A stretch of DNA of 64,000 nucleotides from Glycine soja (GCF_004193775.1 NC_041006.1:28318513-28382512); one strand, 5' to 3'; positions 36,019 to 48,263 are shown, counted from the stretch's first letter. Program-made: numbers and translations. The notes: generated by a model not told the origin, from the sequence alone.

Positions 36019-36839
36019 TTGTTCCAAGCTTTTAGAGCATTTTTCACATTTTTTAACTTCTAAGCTAGAATGTACATAGGACAACCTATTGGATAAGAGT
36101 TCCAAGCATTTGCCACAACCTACAAACAGTCGAGATACTCTGATCACATGCTTAGAAATTTAAAAGAAGAAGCATAGGTAGTATGATGATGCTACAAAGG
36201 GAGAAGGAGAGGGTGATGGTCTAATTTTGAATGAGGGAGGGCACCTCAACTAATGGAGTCCTAACTAAGCATGAACTTTTCATTACAAACAGACCTATCA
36301 AGGTGGCTATCAATGATCATTTGCCCTTTTCTCCCATTAGACCAAGTGTAAGGAATGCCACTAGTGGGAATGTGAGTCAATTGTTAAGAGTCCGTACAAC
36401 TCTAAAGTCATTAGAGTCCAAGCTCTGAAGTCATCACATTGATACAATTTATCAATACTTTATATCATAAAAAGGAAGAGTTGTGAATTGTGTAGCAGGG
36501 CTTAGTTAGGCTTTGAATTGCGTAGTAATGTACATGCACTCTTTAAAGATTTAGGTATTTCCTTATGCCCATATTTAAAGAAATATCTTTATCTGGATGA
36601 TCACAAAAAAAATAAAAAATAATCATCAACACTTCTACTAGCATTTACAACTTTGAACTATTAAAACAAAATACATAAAACATCACTGTTATTGTGGTTC
36701 ATAGTTGCATCAACTTGGTTGCAATATTTATAACAGTAAATTTAATTCCAAGAAACCACTAAAAAGAGGATACATGGACCACTAAAAAAGGTTGTTCTTC
36801 GCATGCTTCACGACTAATTATCTCTAAGGATGAGTCCAC
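36019..36839. other. Spacer; no gene seen
   Basis: Separates the CACTA end from the truncated receptor-kinase paralogue. Only short frames occur, and no kinase-domain similarity is visible here. Confidence 0.5.
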
Positions 36840-38894
36840 CTCCACTCGTAAGCTTGTATTGCACTTCTAATTTGTGAGTGAGCTTTTCCTTTGTCATTTT
36901 AAGATGCCAAAGAAATTCTACTCAAGTAGCATCACAATATAAGCCAAGACTAAACCTTTGAAGAACCAAGTCTAGCACCATAGCAAGACATTGGTGCCCA
37001 AAATTAGGCATAGATGGGACAAAATTTGATGACTCAATCAATTCCATTATTTTTAGCTCGTTTAAAACACATTAGGTTTGGGAGTAGATGCATCAGGTGC
37101 TACATTGACCTTCACAAGCCCATACTCATCAGACCGTACCACAAAATCATAATAATAAGGGACAGACAACAACTTAGGCACATTTTTGTCGTTATTTACT
37201 AGCATAACAAAGTTGTCGTAAATAGATAGATTGAAGAATGTAAGACCACTCTCTAAATTCCAATAGTCACAGATGTGAAATCAAAGAAGATGATTTGTGT
37301 TCCTATCCACGGGAAGAGCCCATGTTATGTTTCTGGCACTGGCAGAGCTGTTATTAATTTCTTTAGCAGCTTCCTACACATTACTTGGCATGGTAAATCT
37401 AGTTGTGTTTGGACCATCAAAGTCATCACCTACATAGTACTTAATTCGACTTGTGAAAGGCAAACTATTCTTGGTGTTTTATGGATTTTCGAGATAAGTA
37501 TCATTTGGAATCCATTTTCTCGATAAGGCATCGTTGAAAATTTGGCTATCAACGTTGAGCCTGAGTTTGGTCTCCAACACCTGAGAATGCAAACCATTGT
37601 AAGGTGATGAGCCTCGGTTATTACCACTATAAGTGAAATGCATGACTTCTTCGTCAGTCAAATGGTTGGGGAATAAGAAGAGTTCAATAGCATTCACAAA
37701 CATAAATGATAATGGCAAAGGTCTGAAAGTGATTTTGATAAAGATCCAACAAGCATCATATTTGAAGATATTTGAAGATTTTTAACATTTATTATCCTTG
37801 AAGATATTAGAATATCCCTGAAGATGTTATGTTGAAGATATCAACAAATATTTATCATTTATTATTTAGAATTAATACGGTGAGGATATATTTTTATCTT
37901 ATGCTTGGATTTGTGTCCTTTATTGGGATAAGAATCTTATCTTGTTAAGATTTGTTTCTTTATTAGGATTTTATATTATCTTTGAATTTATTTCCTTTAT
38001 TAGGATGAGGATCATATCATATTAAGATCTATTTCTTCTATTAGGATATTTTCTTATCTTTACTTTAGATGAGATTAGGATTTGTTTCTTTTACTTGTTT
38101 TTCTACTTCCCTATAAATAGAAAACCATGTAACAAAAAACAAGAAGTTAATAAGGAATATTGATGAATTAAGTGTTTTTCTCCACTGTGTGATCTTTCCT
38201 TTTGTTCTTAGGTTAAGAATCTTATATTTTTGGTTCTAACGGGAAGTCGCGGTTAGGGTCATGCTTTTTGATAACTTTGGTTCTACCGATAGGTCGCGGT
38301 TAGGGTCACGCTTCTTGATAACTTTGGTTCTACTGACAGGTCACAGTTAAGGTCAAGTTCCTTTTATTCCTTTGCTTGATTTCAAGAAGATCCATAAGTC
38401 AATTCGTATCAGATTTTGAAGTCGGGGATCTTATTTCCATGAAAAACTCTTTTACTAGAGTAAAGTTGTTATGAGTATCATTTGTAGCATTGAACTTTTG
38501 CAACAACTAGAAACCAGGAACCGAAACATTGAACATGGCCAAGGAAAGGTTACTATGCAAAGAGAAAGTGAAGAAATAGACGTGTACCAGGTAGATGCCA
38601 TTTGTGTCGATGTTGAACTTATACCAAGACTCAATTAAAAAAAATTCTTGTTTTTTGGTAGAGAGAAGGCACCAATGATTCACTCCTTTCTGTGTTGCTG
38701 CTAGGAAAATTGGTTTCAAGGTTTGATTCACCAACATAAACCTTGCCACTTTTGGTAACATTGTTGTCTAACCCACAATTGATAAAGTACTTATCTTGGA
38801 TGGTGTACCCAAGTAAAGGGAATTGCAATGATGAGAACTAAATAAGAAAAACAAGTACTACACATAGAGAGTGTTGAATTTTATGAATAGCCAT
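36840..38894 (-). pseudogene. Truncated paralogue of the malectin receptor kinase, ectodomain only
   Basis: Co-linear with the intact kinase gene from its ATG (38,892-38,894) to the juxtamembrane region (about 36,840). Recognisable stretches are GYTIQDKYFINCGLDNNVTK (about 38,790), FNIDTNGIYLVHVYFFTFSL (about 38,600), FVNAIELFLFPN (about 37,690) and LETKLRLNV (about 37,560). Remnants of the second malectin module and of the residues before the membrane helix lie down to 36,840. The kinase domain is absent. There is a stop about 19 codons after the ATG, several shifts, and a 676-bp solo LTR at 37,736-38,411. The leader continues to 38,931, where a CACTA insertion cuts it; the matching upstream flank is at 51,987. 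Same orientation as the intact gene, about 24 kb away. Confidence 0.93.
37736..38411. mobile_element. Solo LTR (676 bp) inserted in the kinase pseudogene
   Basis: It starts TGATAAAGATCC and ends AATTCGTATCA (TG...CA). It is flanked by a perfect 5-bp target duplication GATTT (37,731-37,735 and 38,412-38,416) and interrupts sequence that is continuous in the intact gene near 14,095. It contains CTATAAATAG (about 38,112), a likely LTR promoter TATA element, and three about 48-bp tandem units (TTTGGTTCTA...TCGCGGTTAGGGTCA) at 38,239-38,360. Confidence 0.93.
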
Positions 38895-38944
38895 GGAAAA
38901 ATGGTGCCTGAGGCTTAGTTTAAGCTATGATCACTACTACAAAA

Positions 38945-39180
38945 ATAAGTTTTAACATCTTTTTGTTAACATTGGTTTTCATAAAAACCAATGCTACAAA
39001 ATACGCGGTGACATTTTTGTAAATAAAATATCATCGTTAATATTGATTTTTAGAAAAATCAATGTTCACAAGACGATGTTGTGAATACTCATTTAACATC
39101 GATTTTTGGAAAATCAATGTTAAGTTACCATTTCAACATCGGTTTCTTAAAATTCGATGTTGTGAATAGTCATATATCAT
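38945..39180. repeat. Left subterminal hairpin repeats of the CACTA element
   Basis: Repeated pairs such as AACATTGGTTTTCATAAAAA / CCAATG and AACATCGATTTTTGGAAAAT / CAATGTT form short stems. The segment GCGGTGACATTTTTGTAA is shared with the second CACTA terminus at 54,011-54,030. Confidence 0.85.
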
Positions 39181-40440
39181 ATATGCAGTGTGTGTGGATC
39201 TGGCTAGAAAGCAAGAAAGAAAGGACAAAGAAGCTTCCAAAGACCTTCACACCACCACCAACCTCTTTTCCTTGCACTCCAGAACCGCTTCACATGCCAC
39301 CATCAACACTTTGCTCGACCTCGAAGCAAAAGCCCAGGCCACCCTATCCTTTACAATGGTGATGAATTCATTGTAGTTGTTGTAGGGGTGGAGGCCAACG
39401 CCGAATCAGCAATGTCGTTGTATGGTTCCAGTGGTGTGTTTCCTCGCTATAGAGAATGCACAGATAAATGAGACAACAAAAGTAAATAAATTTTTTGAAG
39501 AAGCATATGAGAGGTATTACACTGCTCCCACCGAAGGCGTTTCCTCTTCAACAATTCAATTCAACTTGCAATTACAACACCAAAATTGACACCAAGGCAT
39601 GTTCCTCTTCAACAACTTAGTTCAACTTGCGATTGCAATGCTACTATTTACCTAAATCTTAATTGATTATTGTGTATGAAGAAAAAAAAGAGGGGTGAGT
39701 TTTTGGGGTTTTGAAATGGATTGGTGATGGTTGTTGGTCGCGTTTTCATATGTGTTGTGAATGTGTTTGTAGGTGCAATCATGTCTCTGCTTTTGTTGAT
39801 TCGAATTGAATATGATGAATTTCTTCAAGTTGTGGTGATGATAGATTATTCTGCTCTAGCTAAATGCACCAAAGGGCTATCATGACACAATTTATATATG
39901 GCATCAAATGTTTGTTGTGATATTGGATGTTAGTGTGTTTGGGTGTGGCACTAGTAATTATGTTGTAATTTTATATTATATCTTAAATAACTACATGAAT
40001 AAAAAATAATTTTGTACCAAATTAATGAAGATTGGATACTAAAATAATTAATTATTGAGGTGTATTTATACTAAATTAATTTTGAAACAGTTACTAGTTA
40101 ACTTTCTGATGATACTAGTAGTGAATTGTTAATAATGATGTCTTAAGTAAGAACTAGTGGACTGATAGATTTTATGGTACTCTAATATATACTTGGATGA
40201 GAAAAGTGTAAATCTACATTGATTGTCATGATGCTAAACATCAGACCAGTTTGATGTCATTATTTCATTTTCTTAACTTTTGTAATGGAAAGGACAGAGG
40301 CATATTTCCCTGTTGAATTTGTTCTTCCAATTTGTGCAATGAAATCTATCTAGTTTGAAACAAATGGTCTTTTTCTTTATGAGAAATTCTATGGATGCCA
40401 TATTATTGATATGCAATTCCAATACTTTAAAATCATGCAG
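39181..40440. other. CACTA interior, unassigned
   Basis: Contains frames at 39,081-39,376 (CVDLARKQERKDKEASKDLH) that may be a captured exon, but I cannot name them. The rest is AT-rich. Confidence 0.35.
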
Positions 40441-41121
40441 CCTAGTGAATCCAACACATATGCTGACATAGAGGCAATAAATGAATGTCGTGAAACTAAG
40501 TATGACTTAGTCAAGAAGATGTAATCTTGTATGGGTAATCAGTTGGAAGTGGACCAGCACTGCACTTGGCTGCTAAATTGCCATGGTTGAGAGGCATGGT
40601 TTTTCACAGTGGCATTCTTTTGGGTCATCGAGTGCTCTGCCATGTGAAGTTCACATTTTGCTATGACATTTATAAGGTAATATATAGAAGGCTATTGATT
40701 AAAAAGAAACATGTAGCTTACGCTTGATTATAAGATCAGAATACCAAACAATATATAAGCAATATGATATAATGTACTTATAAGAACTGAACCATGGCTA
40801 AAATGTTATCTACTTTTGACATTTGGCAACAAAATTTAGGGAAAATAATGACTATGGAATTCTGTCAATGTATAATGGTTGTTTTTTATGTTGACCAAAA
40901 TATGAAATCAACCAAAACATTAATGCTAAACTATTTAATCTACTTGAATTTAACATCTTCATGGAACTTTAGCAAGATTGAAGGAGAAACAATTTTTAAG
41001 ATGGATTAACTAATATTTTTTCCTATATTATTTCATTTGATCTAATTGTAATCTTTTATTGCAACTCATGTAGAACATCAACAAAATAAAGAAGGTCAAA
41101 TGTCATGTACTTGTAATACAT
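40441..41121 (+). pseudogene. Captured ABHD17-like alpha/beta-hydrolase gene fragment (two exons)
   Basis: Exon 40,441-40,676 follows an acceptor CATGCAG and reads SESNTYADIEAINEC. After a one-base shift it gives EDVILYG, stop, SVGSGPALHLAAKLPWLRG, then HSGILLGHRVLCHVKFTFCY and DIYK, ending at donor GTAATA. Exon 41,074-41,121 reads NINKIKKVKCHVLVIH in phase, ending at donor GTAAGT. The family has a nucleophile elbow G-Q-S-V-G; here the Gln codon is TAA. The order and splice sites are those of a plant ABHD17-type serine hydrolase (depalmitoylase-like). The shift and stop make it non-functional. The intron is retained, so capture was from genomic DNA. Confidence 0.85.
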
Positions 41122-41172
41122 GTAAGTATATGATGCACTATAGTCACACTTAATGTCTTTTGTCTCCTATAG

Positions 41173-41439
41173 GTTCATGTGCAAGCAGTTCTATCTATCC
41201 TTCTAGCTACATTTGTTGGCTTTGGTGTGGTGATGAGCGGAAGTTCTATTCTTGTGGAGTTTTTTAGATGGAGGAAAAGAGTATAGGCTCTACAAGAGCA
41301 GGAACATGCCCGCAACTAATGCCACAAGCAGCACAAAAATCCTCGAACTCTAAACACGCCACATCCAGGTTTAGGGTCAGGTCCTTCCAACCATAGTCAA
41401 CCTATGGTGCAAAGTCAACAAAACTCAAATCTGAGCTGA
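41173..41439 (+). pseudogene. Captured terminal exon of an unidentified single-span membrane protein
   Basis: After acceptor CCTATAG, 88 codons stay in frame to a TGA at 41,437. They encode a hydrophobic helix (VQAVLSILLATFVGFGVVM), then SGSSILVEFFRWRKRV, an ALQEQEHARN stretch and a Gln/Ser/Pro-rich tail ending QSQQNSNLS. Two internal stops, TAG at 41,284 and TAA at about 41,317, sit where CAG and CAA would restore the frame. I do not recognise the family. Confidence 0.55.
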
Positions 41440-41996
41440 AATTATGGATTCTCTTAACATTAGGGGTTGCAACTGATTGCTTTTCATTATGGATTTGGAA
41501 GTACTTATTGTGTATAAGGAATTAAACTTTATTACTACATTACATCTTCACTAGACTTCATTGTATAGCTTATAGTAGCAATAGAGTGACTTAGAATATA
41601 GCTCGTGCTATGGAATTTCCATTTGTTTATTTGTACTGGGAATTTTAATTTTCAACTCATCAAAACAAGAAGGCTTATGGCCTTCATTTTTGTAGTCTTA
41701 TAATGATTTTTTTTGTCCCAAGAGTGATAAGGAAGTCTTGTTTGTTAGTTTTTCTTGGATGTTTGATCATTTTGATGGGGTAAAACCAAATGTAATGATG
41801 TAGTAAACTAAATGAAGCTTTATTCCCTTCCACCCTAGGACTAGAGTAGATTTTTCACTTCTACATTGTCCCTGTGTTGCTTTTGGAAGAAGCGCTTGAT
41901 TTATAACATGCTACACGTAAATTTAAAGCTACTACCACTGTACATTTTAGCAAATTCCATGTTATGTTTCACATTTTGTGTGCTTTTTGTTTGTAG

Positions 41997-42082
41997 GTGA
42001 GAAGGACATTGGAGAATGGACTGGGAAACCTTTGCATTATAAAGAAAGCTTTCATCGTATAATTAAAGGTTTTATGGCTCAA
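41997..42082 (+). pseudogene. Captured cyclophilin (peptidyl-prolyl isomerase) exon
   Basis: Between acceptor TTTGTAG and donor GTAAGT it reads EKDIGEWTGKPLHYK then ESFHRIIKGFMAQ. This is the cyclophilin active-site strand (FHRIIKGFMAQG, including the catalytic Arg), as in plant multidomain cyclophilins. One residue is missing from the usual SFFHRII. No neighbouring cyclophilin exon is visible. Confidence 0.85.
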
Positions 42083-42337
42083 GTAAGTTTCCCTTCATGG
42101 TTACTCTATTCATGAGGTGTTAAATAACTATGTAGGAGAAGATTTTTTATCTTTCATGTGAGTGCTATGTCTAAGTGGACAGTTAGCCAGTTGCACACTT
42201 GAAATAGTAAACTCTGTATGTAAAGTTTTTGTTGAAGTGAAGTGAGGATACCAACAATATGTTTTGGAATTTGGCATTTCTTTTTTTTCCTTATTTATGG
42301 AAAACTTATTGAGTGATTTATAAAGTTCATTTGTTTC

Positions 42338-43554
42338 TGTCGGAACCTACCTCACGACGGGACGACAAAAGAAAATAAAATAAAAGCACCCCACGCATAG
42401 GGAAGGTATTAGCACCCCACGCGCCCCATCACAAAGGACGACAGCCTTTAATCGAGTGTGCAAAATGTGACTTCAAAATTATTTATTTTCCCAAGAACAA
42501 TGAATTTCTTTTATTACATTATTTTTTATTTTTTTATTTTTTTCAAGTCGACAAAGGTGTTGCCCTTGCTCCTACGTATCCCCAGGTGCGATGAGGAAAT
42601 TAGATCTACGTAGTTCTTTAAGTCTGAATGTTTGTGTGTTAAATTGATTTTATGTTTTTTTAAAGATTTATTTTAATTGCGAACAAAGGATATTTAAGGT
42701 GTTGGACCTTGAAATGACGTTTTAAATTTTGAAAAGCGAAGAGAATCGTTAAGACGTTGGACCTTGAAATGATCTCAAGTGATATTTGATAAAAAGAAAT
42801 TTGGTTTGTGAATTGATTTCCTTTTTATTTATTTGTGTTTATTGATATTTAGTCTCACAAAAGAAAAGAAAACGATTTCACGCCACTGGTGATCGGCTAG
42901 AATTAAGCGTTACAAATAAAATGAAATTACCAATGAAGAAGGGGAGAAGATGAATACATACATAATGTCAGAGAGGACCCATAAGGGTACATGGATTATA
43001 TTCAACTCTTAAGGAAAGAAAAGAAAAGAAAAGGAGGAAAAACTAACCGACTGTTGCACAGGGTACAAGGCTAGCAAGAGAAGTGATGTAGGGAATGATC
43101 CACGGTTGCGATTCGGCAGCTCCTCGATTTCACTTTTTTCCTTTTTCTTCCTCTTCCTTCATTTTTTTCTTCCTCCATAGATTTTCTAAACCCCTAAACC
43201 CCTTCCCGAGCATGGCTATTTATAGGAAAAGACCATTTGGGGCAAGGAAAGCTCTCCAAGGCAAGCTGGTTACTTATGGCTGAAGGAATTAGTTCGCCCA
43301 GGCGAGCTGGTTGCATAGGCCTGAAGGCATTTCATAGTCTAGACGAGCCAGATGCTAGCTTGGGCGAGCTTGGGTCCAAAAAAATCCACAAAATGACCTT
43401 TTTGCCCCCTTTCCCTTGTATCTTTTTGTTTTCTTGATCAAAACCCAGAGTGATCCCTGGCTTCGCACTGTAATCAGTGTCAAAGACCGTAATTCGACTA
43501 GCAATGATCAAAACATCACGAACAATATTCCCCAAACGAAAATAGGGCCTGACA
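42338..43554. mobile_element. Solo LTR (1,217 bp) nested in the CACTA element
   Basis: It begins TGTCGGAACC and ends GGGCCTGACA, and is flanked by a perfect 5-bp target duplication GTTTC (42,333-42,337 and 43,555-43,559). No internal retroelement sequence. Several GGCGAGCTGG/GGGCGAGCTTGG motifs occur at 43,300-43,375. Confidence 0.92.
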
Positions 43555-43582
43555 GTTTCAATATGATAATTCATCAACTTTT

Positions 43583-44813
43583 TGTTGGATCGAGTGGCCT
43601 CAGAATAATTAAGAAGGGGGGTTGAATTAATTATTCCTAAACCTTTACTAATTAAAAAATTACTCTTCTAAGGCTTTTACTAAATTGTTAAGAGAATGAG
43701 GAGTAGAAGAGAAACTTAACAGAAAGTAAAAGCGGAAATTAAATGCACATCGGAAAGTAAAAGAGTAAGGAAAAAGGAAACAAACACACAAGAGTTTTTA
43801 TACTGGTTTGGCAACAACCCGTGCCTACATCCAGTCCCCAAGTGACCTACGGTCCTTGAGATTTCTTTCAACCTTGTAAAAATCCATTTACAAGAAAAGA
43901 TCCACAAGGGATGTACCCTCCCTTGTTCTCTTTGAACCTAGTGGATGTACCCTCCACTAGAATTGATCCACAAGAGATGTACCCTCTCTTGTTCTCAGTC
44001 AACAACCCAAGTAGATGTACCCTCTACTTGTACCACAAAGGATGTACCCTCCAATGTGTTAAGACAAAGATCTCAGGCGGTTAAACCTTTGATACTTTGT
44101 GAATGGGGATACAAAAGAATTCTCAGGCGGTTAGTCCTTTGAAAACTTTTGTATAAGGGAAATGGAAGAATCAAAAGAATTCTCAGACTGTGTCGTTTTG
44201 AATTCTTTGACAAGGGAGAAGGGAGACACAAAAGAATTCAGGCGGTTAGTCCTTCGTTCTTTTGGAAAAGGGAGAAGAGAGACACAAAAAAAATTCAGGC
44301 GGTTAGTCCTTGGCGAATTCTTTTTGGCAAAGGGAGAAGGGAATGAAAAAGATGAATAACACAAGTTTTTGAACAAAGAAATTTTCTTGGAAGAGAGTTT
44401 TGAACAAAAACTTTTAGAAAGATGAAGAGAAGATGAAACAGAACAACTGTTGAAAGAGATGAAAGAAAATATTGAAAGATGATTGAAAGAAATGATTGAG
44501 ATGAATTGATAGAAAGATTTCTTAGAAAGATTGATTGAAAATACAAAACAAAGTCTTGCTTTTATAGACTCTTCATGTCTGGTCAAGAGAACCATTTTGA
44601 AGAGTTATAACTTTTAGAAAAACTTAAAACCAATTTGAAAAAATCAAAAACCATTTGAAGAGTTACATCTTTTGATTTATTCAGAAACAACCACTGGTAA
44701 TCGATTATCAAATCAGTGTAATCGATTACACAAAGTTTTTCGTGAAAGGATGTGACTCTTCACATTTAAATTTGAATTTTAGCGTTCAAAGACACTGGTA
44801 ATCGATTACCAAA
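43583..44813 (-). mobile_element. Truncated Copia LTR related to the element at 21,046-22,138
   Basis: TGTTGGATCGAGTGGCCTCA, then GAAGGGGGGTTGAATTAA mirrors the inner LTR end at 21,046-21,100. Three GTAATCGATTAC-type palindromes lie at 44,697-44,808. The outer end (TGATGTTTTGATG) is missing, so it is a partial solo LTR. The spacing from the previous solo LTR is only 28 bp. Confidence 0.82.
43905..44345. repeat. Two tandem-repeat blocks inside the LTR fragment
   Basis: GATGTACCCTC(C/T) recurs five times between 43,910 and 44,055. From 44,065 to 44,345 about five degenerate 55-60 bp units occur, each with (CT)CAGGCGGTTAGTCCTT and ACAAAAGAATT. Confidence 0.85.
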
Positions 44814-45058
44814 ACCTCCCTTGTTGGACTTTTAAAAACATGAGATAAGGCTGGAATTTTTTTACACTATCAGGTCTTTCTTATTAGATGCTCTAAAGGA
44901 GGCTAAAATGACTAACAAATCACCAAACTGGTGTGAACATTACACGTTTTATACATAGACAAAAATCACTTGTGTGAAAAATAAAACAAACAACAAAAGC
45001 CTTATCTCACTGGATGACAGAAAATGAAAAAAAAAACTTCTAATCCGGTATTAATTAC
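44814..45058. other. Spacer in CACTA interior
   Basis: No gene or element end recognised. Confidence 0.4.
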
Positions 45059-45161
45059 CTCGCCTCTCTCTCTTCCATGAGTGCCCTCTAAATCCATAGC
45101 AATTGTGCTTGGCTCAATCCCAGCACACTTGGCTATCCAAATGCCCTTGGTCGTTTGCGAT
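45059..45161 (-). pseudogene. Captured RHD3-like dynamin GTPase exon
   Basis: Between acceptor CTGCAG (45,162-45,167) and donor GTAATT it reads [17 protein letters not shown] then [17 protein letters not shown]. This is the G2 to G3 part of the ROOT HAIR DEFECTIVE 3/atlastin GTPase domain, which fuses ER tubules. The G3 DLEGTDGRERGE carries His for Asp after EGT. An isolated exon; flanking RHD3 exons were not found. Confidence 0.85.
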
Positions 45162-46677
45162 CTGCAGCAACATGATACTCAATTACATGTTCAATAAACT
45201 AAAAGTCTAAAACATAACTGCCAGCAAGAACGTCAAAAAGACATTCAGTTTTCTCTGCCCAAAACAACATCTCAATAATTTCAGAAACCAACCTAGCACC
45301 ACACATATCATGGTAGAGGTTAGGGAGCAAATTAAGACCCAGTTAAACTTCAGTGATGGATTTCATGATTAATTTCCAAGGGAATTAATTAAGCTACCCT
45401 TATATATTTATATATATACACACGATGTCGATCTCGATTAAAGAAAACCCAAATTGCCAAATTAGCTGATGGAAACAGAAAGCGTAGAAGAATATGGAAA
45501 AAAAAGAAGATAAAAATGTAAGAAGAAAGGGAAAGATAGAATTGAGAGAGAGTGTGTGTTGTATCGCCAAAATGGTGTTGCAGTGAACATAACAAACACT
45601 TGCGGTTGCCATCATTTCCATTGACGTTATTATTTTTTTTTTTTTATATATCTAAATGTGACTGTGTCCTTTGAGCGTGTAATTGGTGGATTTATAGGCA
45701 GATCAAGGTGGGAAGAGAATCACTTGATTGAAAGAAAAGTGAAAATGATCATCTACGATTTACAGAAGATGGAAGAGAAATAAATAAATATAAAAAGACA
45801 ATTTTTTTTATATGAAATATATAATCTATCTTTTTTGTTAGATAGAAAATTAAACATATCAACCAATAAAGATTGATTCAAGCAATAAAATAATAGTTTA
45901 TATCTCTTAAATAAATGATTTATTTTAAATATGAAATAAATTATGTTGAAAAAATATTTTATTTTATTAAAAATTAGTCTATTCCAATATTACAATAAAA
46001 AAATTAAAAGAAAAAGAAAGAGGAAGTGTGCAAAATCTAAAGATTAAGATGAAACTAATTCGGTAGGGATTCAGAATGAATTTAATCTTTTTATAAGGTG
46101 ATAAATTAAGGCTTAAGTTTTTTTTTGAAAAAGATGTTTATATTTAGTACTAAATATAAAAAAAAAACCTAAAAAAACTACTAAATCAAAATGTTGCAGA
46201 CGAAGTCTTAAAACTTACCCAAAAGTACCTAGAGGAGCAGGCAAAGGCCCACCAAAGGATTGTCTTGAAAGCATTTTTTTTCCCATATGTAAGAAAGGTA
46301 ACTCAACTAACCTCTGGACAATAGGTTTATCTTGTAGAAAATTCGCATTCTGTGTCTCTGCTAATAATGCATACTACTAGTAGTACCAAAAGATTACAGC
46401 ATTTAATTAAAAATGCCATTTTGTTCAACTAACCTGTGTGTATTGTAGATAGCAATATAGCATGCAATCTCTTTTGAACCGCAGAACCAAACCGCTAACA
46501 GTTGCAAATTCACTGTTGCATCACGGGTATGAATGCATATATGATAAAGCAGCTAATGATGTGAAAATACCAGAGTTAGTTTTTGAAATCGTTAATGTTC
46601 CATGATATTATAAAAAATGCTCATCAACAACATCTATGTTTCACGAAGAAAACTCAGCTAATGATGTCAAAAATTAA
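45162..46677. other. CACTA interior spacer
   Basis: Mostly AT-rich, no recognised gene. A short minus-strand segment around 46,440-46,520 has an acceptor-like CAACAG and donor GTTAGT but no recognisable product. Confidence 0.4.
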
Positions 46678-47097
46678 GGGGGTGTTTGGTTTGGTTGTTT
46701 TCTGTTTTCATTTTCACTGAAAATAGAAAACGGTGATGAAAATGTGTTTGGTTTGATTTCTGAAAACATTTTCAGTGAAAATGAAAACAGGAAACAACTA
46801 GAAAATGAAAACAATAATTTTTCGTTTTCAGTGTTTTCAGTTGAGAACAGAAACCTCATTTCGGTTAAAATGAAATTATGGGGACAATGAATATAATTTT
46901 AAACTAATCTAAAAATACAAAAATATATGAAGTCAATATATCATAAATTTTTAGTATTTTTATTTCATGAAAAAAGAAAACAAAAAATCAAACCAAACAT
47001 GTTTTCAGAATTCAAATCTTTTGAAAATGAAAACAGTTTTCAGAAAATGGAAACAGGAAATGAAAACAGAAAATGAAAATGTAAACCAAACACACCC
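46678..47097. mobile_element. Tourist/Harbinger-like MITE (420 bp)
   Basis: Inverted ends GGGGGTGTTTGGTTTGG and (right, inverse) GGGTGTGTTTGGTTTACA, extended by GTTTTCATTTTC-type repeats. Flanked by the 3-bp duplication TAA (46,675-46,677 and 47,098-47,100), as expected for PIF/Harbinger MITEs. Confidence 0.82.
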
Positions 47098-47104
47098 TAA
47101 TTAC

Positions 47105-47245
47105 CTGATGCTGAATAGCTTTCATATCATGACTAAGCTTACCACAAGCTCCTTCTGGAGTTAAGTTGCAAGTTTGAATCATAGAAGCTTCAAGCTGGCA
47201 AACTGCTCTAACCAAATCTTCCTTCTTTTTCTCATTTCCCTTTTT
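47105..47245 (-). pseudogene. Exon-like segment, unidentified gene fragment
   Basis: An exact 47-codon open segment between acceptor GTCCTCAG and donor GTAATT. It reads KKGNEKKKEDLVRAVCQLEA, then SMIQTCNLTPEGACGKLSHD and MKAIQHQ. I do not recognise the family. Its intact phase and splice sites suggest a captured host exon. The MITE to its left begins 8 bp into the downstream intron. Confidence 0.55.
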
Positions 47246-48263
47246 CTGAGGACAAAGTCCAAGTCAAATTAACAAATGCTATCAAGTTTTATGTGTGTGT
47301 GTTTTTTTTTTTCTTTTGTTCTAAGTTGTATGTTATCATCACAAAGTAGTTCAAGTAAAAAAATACTCTTTTCAAAACTAATTTCCAAAACATATTAATT
47401 TAAAAAAATTTGATGATTACAGAAATTAGTTTCTTCTAGGAGCAGATCACGGATTTTTAGCAAAAGAAGAAAAAAATGCAAGAAAAAGAAAGAAAGGAAA
47501 AGAGTAAAATGTTTTAAAAATAAATAAAAATAGAAATTTAGCTATTACGTGTTTATTTTTTTATTAAATTTAACAAATTTTATGAGTTGAATAATTTAAT
47601 AAATAAAATAATTTGAAGTTAGTTAATTTCGTACATATTTATTTATTTTAAATAACTTAATAAGTTGAATAACTTGATAAATAAAAATTAACAAATAAAT
47701 ATTAAACAAATTAAAATAAGTCAACATAGTTAGATATAGTACATAATATGTCAAATATAATTAGCCCATCCTCCCTCCCTCCGGGCACAACAACTTAAAC
47801 ACTAATCCATGAAGTCAGCTAACATGTAACTTACGGCTTACATCTCCATACTTTCACAGTACTGCAGACAAATTGTGAATCCCAGTCCTATCAGGTCAAA
47901 TACCAAATCAATCTTATCTTAAAACTATGAGCTAGAACTAATCAATCTTAATTATACTTTTTAGCTAACTGTAGAATGCAGGCAAAAATCTAGTTACTAG
48001 ACAATTCAAGATAAATTGATGATCACAGTATTGCAGTTAGAATGCTAGACCAGAATTTTCAAAACAACAAAAAAACAAAAATTAAATAAAAAGTATAAAC
48101 AGAACATAAATCAAATCGTATCGTAGTCAAGCACTCAATTTTAAAACAATTGTATTAGTTCACTTGTTTCATTCTATCGTTTCTTAAAGGAGTGCAAACT
48201 AGCATTAGCAAAGTCATGCTAATTCTAAATTAATTAGTCTTAAAACTATGTTGAAGTACTTAC
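47246..48263. other. Intron-like AT-rich spacer
   Basis: No gene seen. It separates two minus-strand exon-like segments that share phase 0 and orientation. Confidence 0.4.

Noticed and set aside
36019..36839. Search for the missing kinase domain of the paralogue
   Set aside because: No P-loop, HRDVK or DFG-like coding was seen on either strand, so the paralogue is called truncated rather than split further.
43095..44595. Serine/phenylalanine-rich frames in the LTR region
   Set aside because: They derive from LTR sequence and its tandem repeats; the frames conflict between strands.
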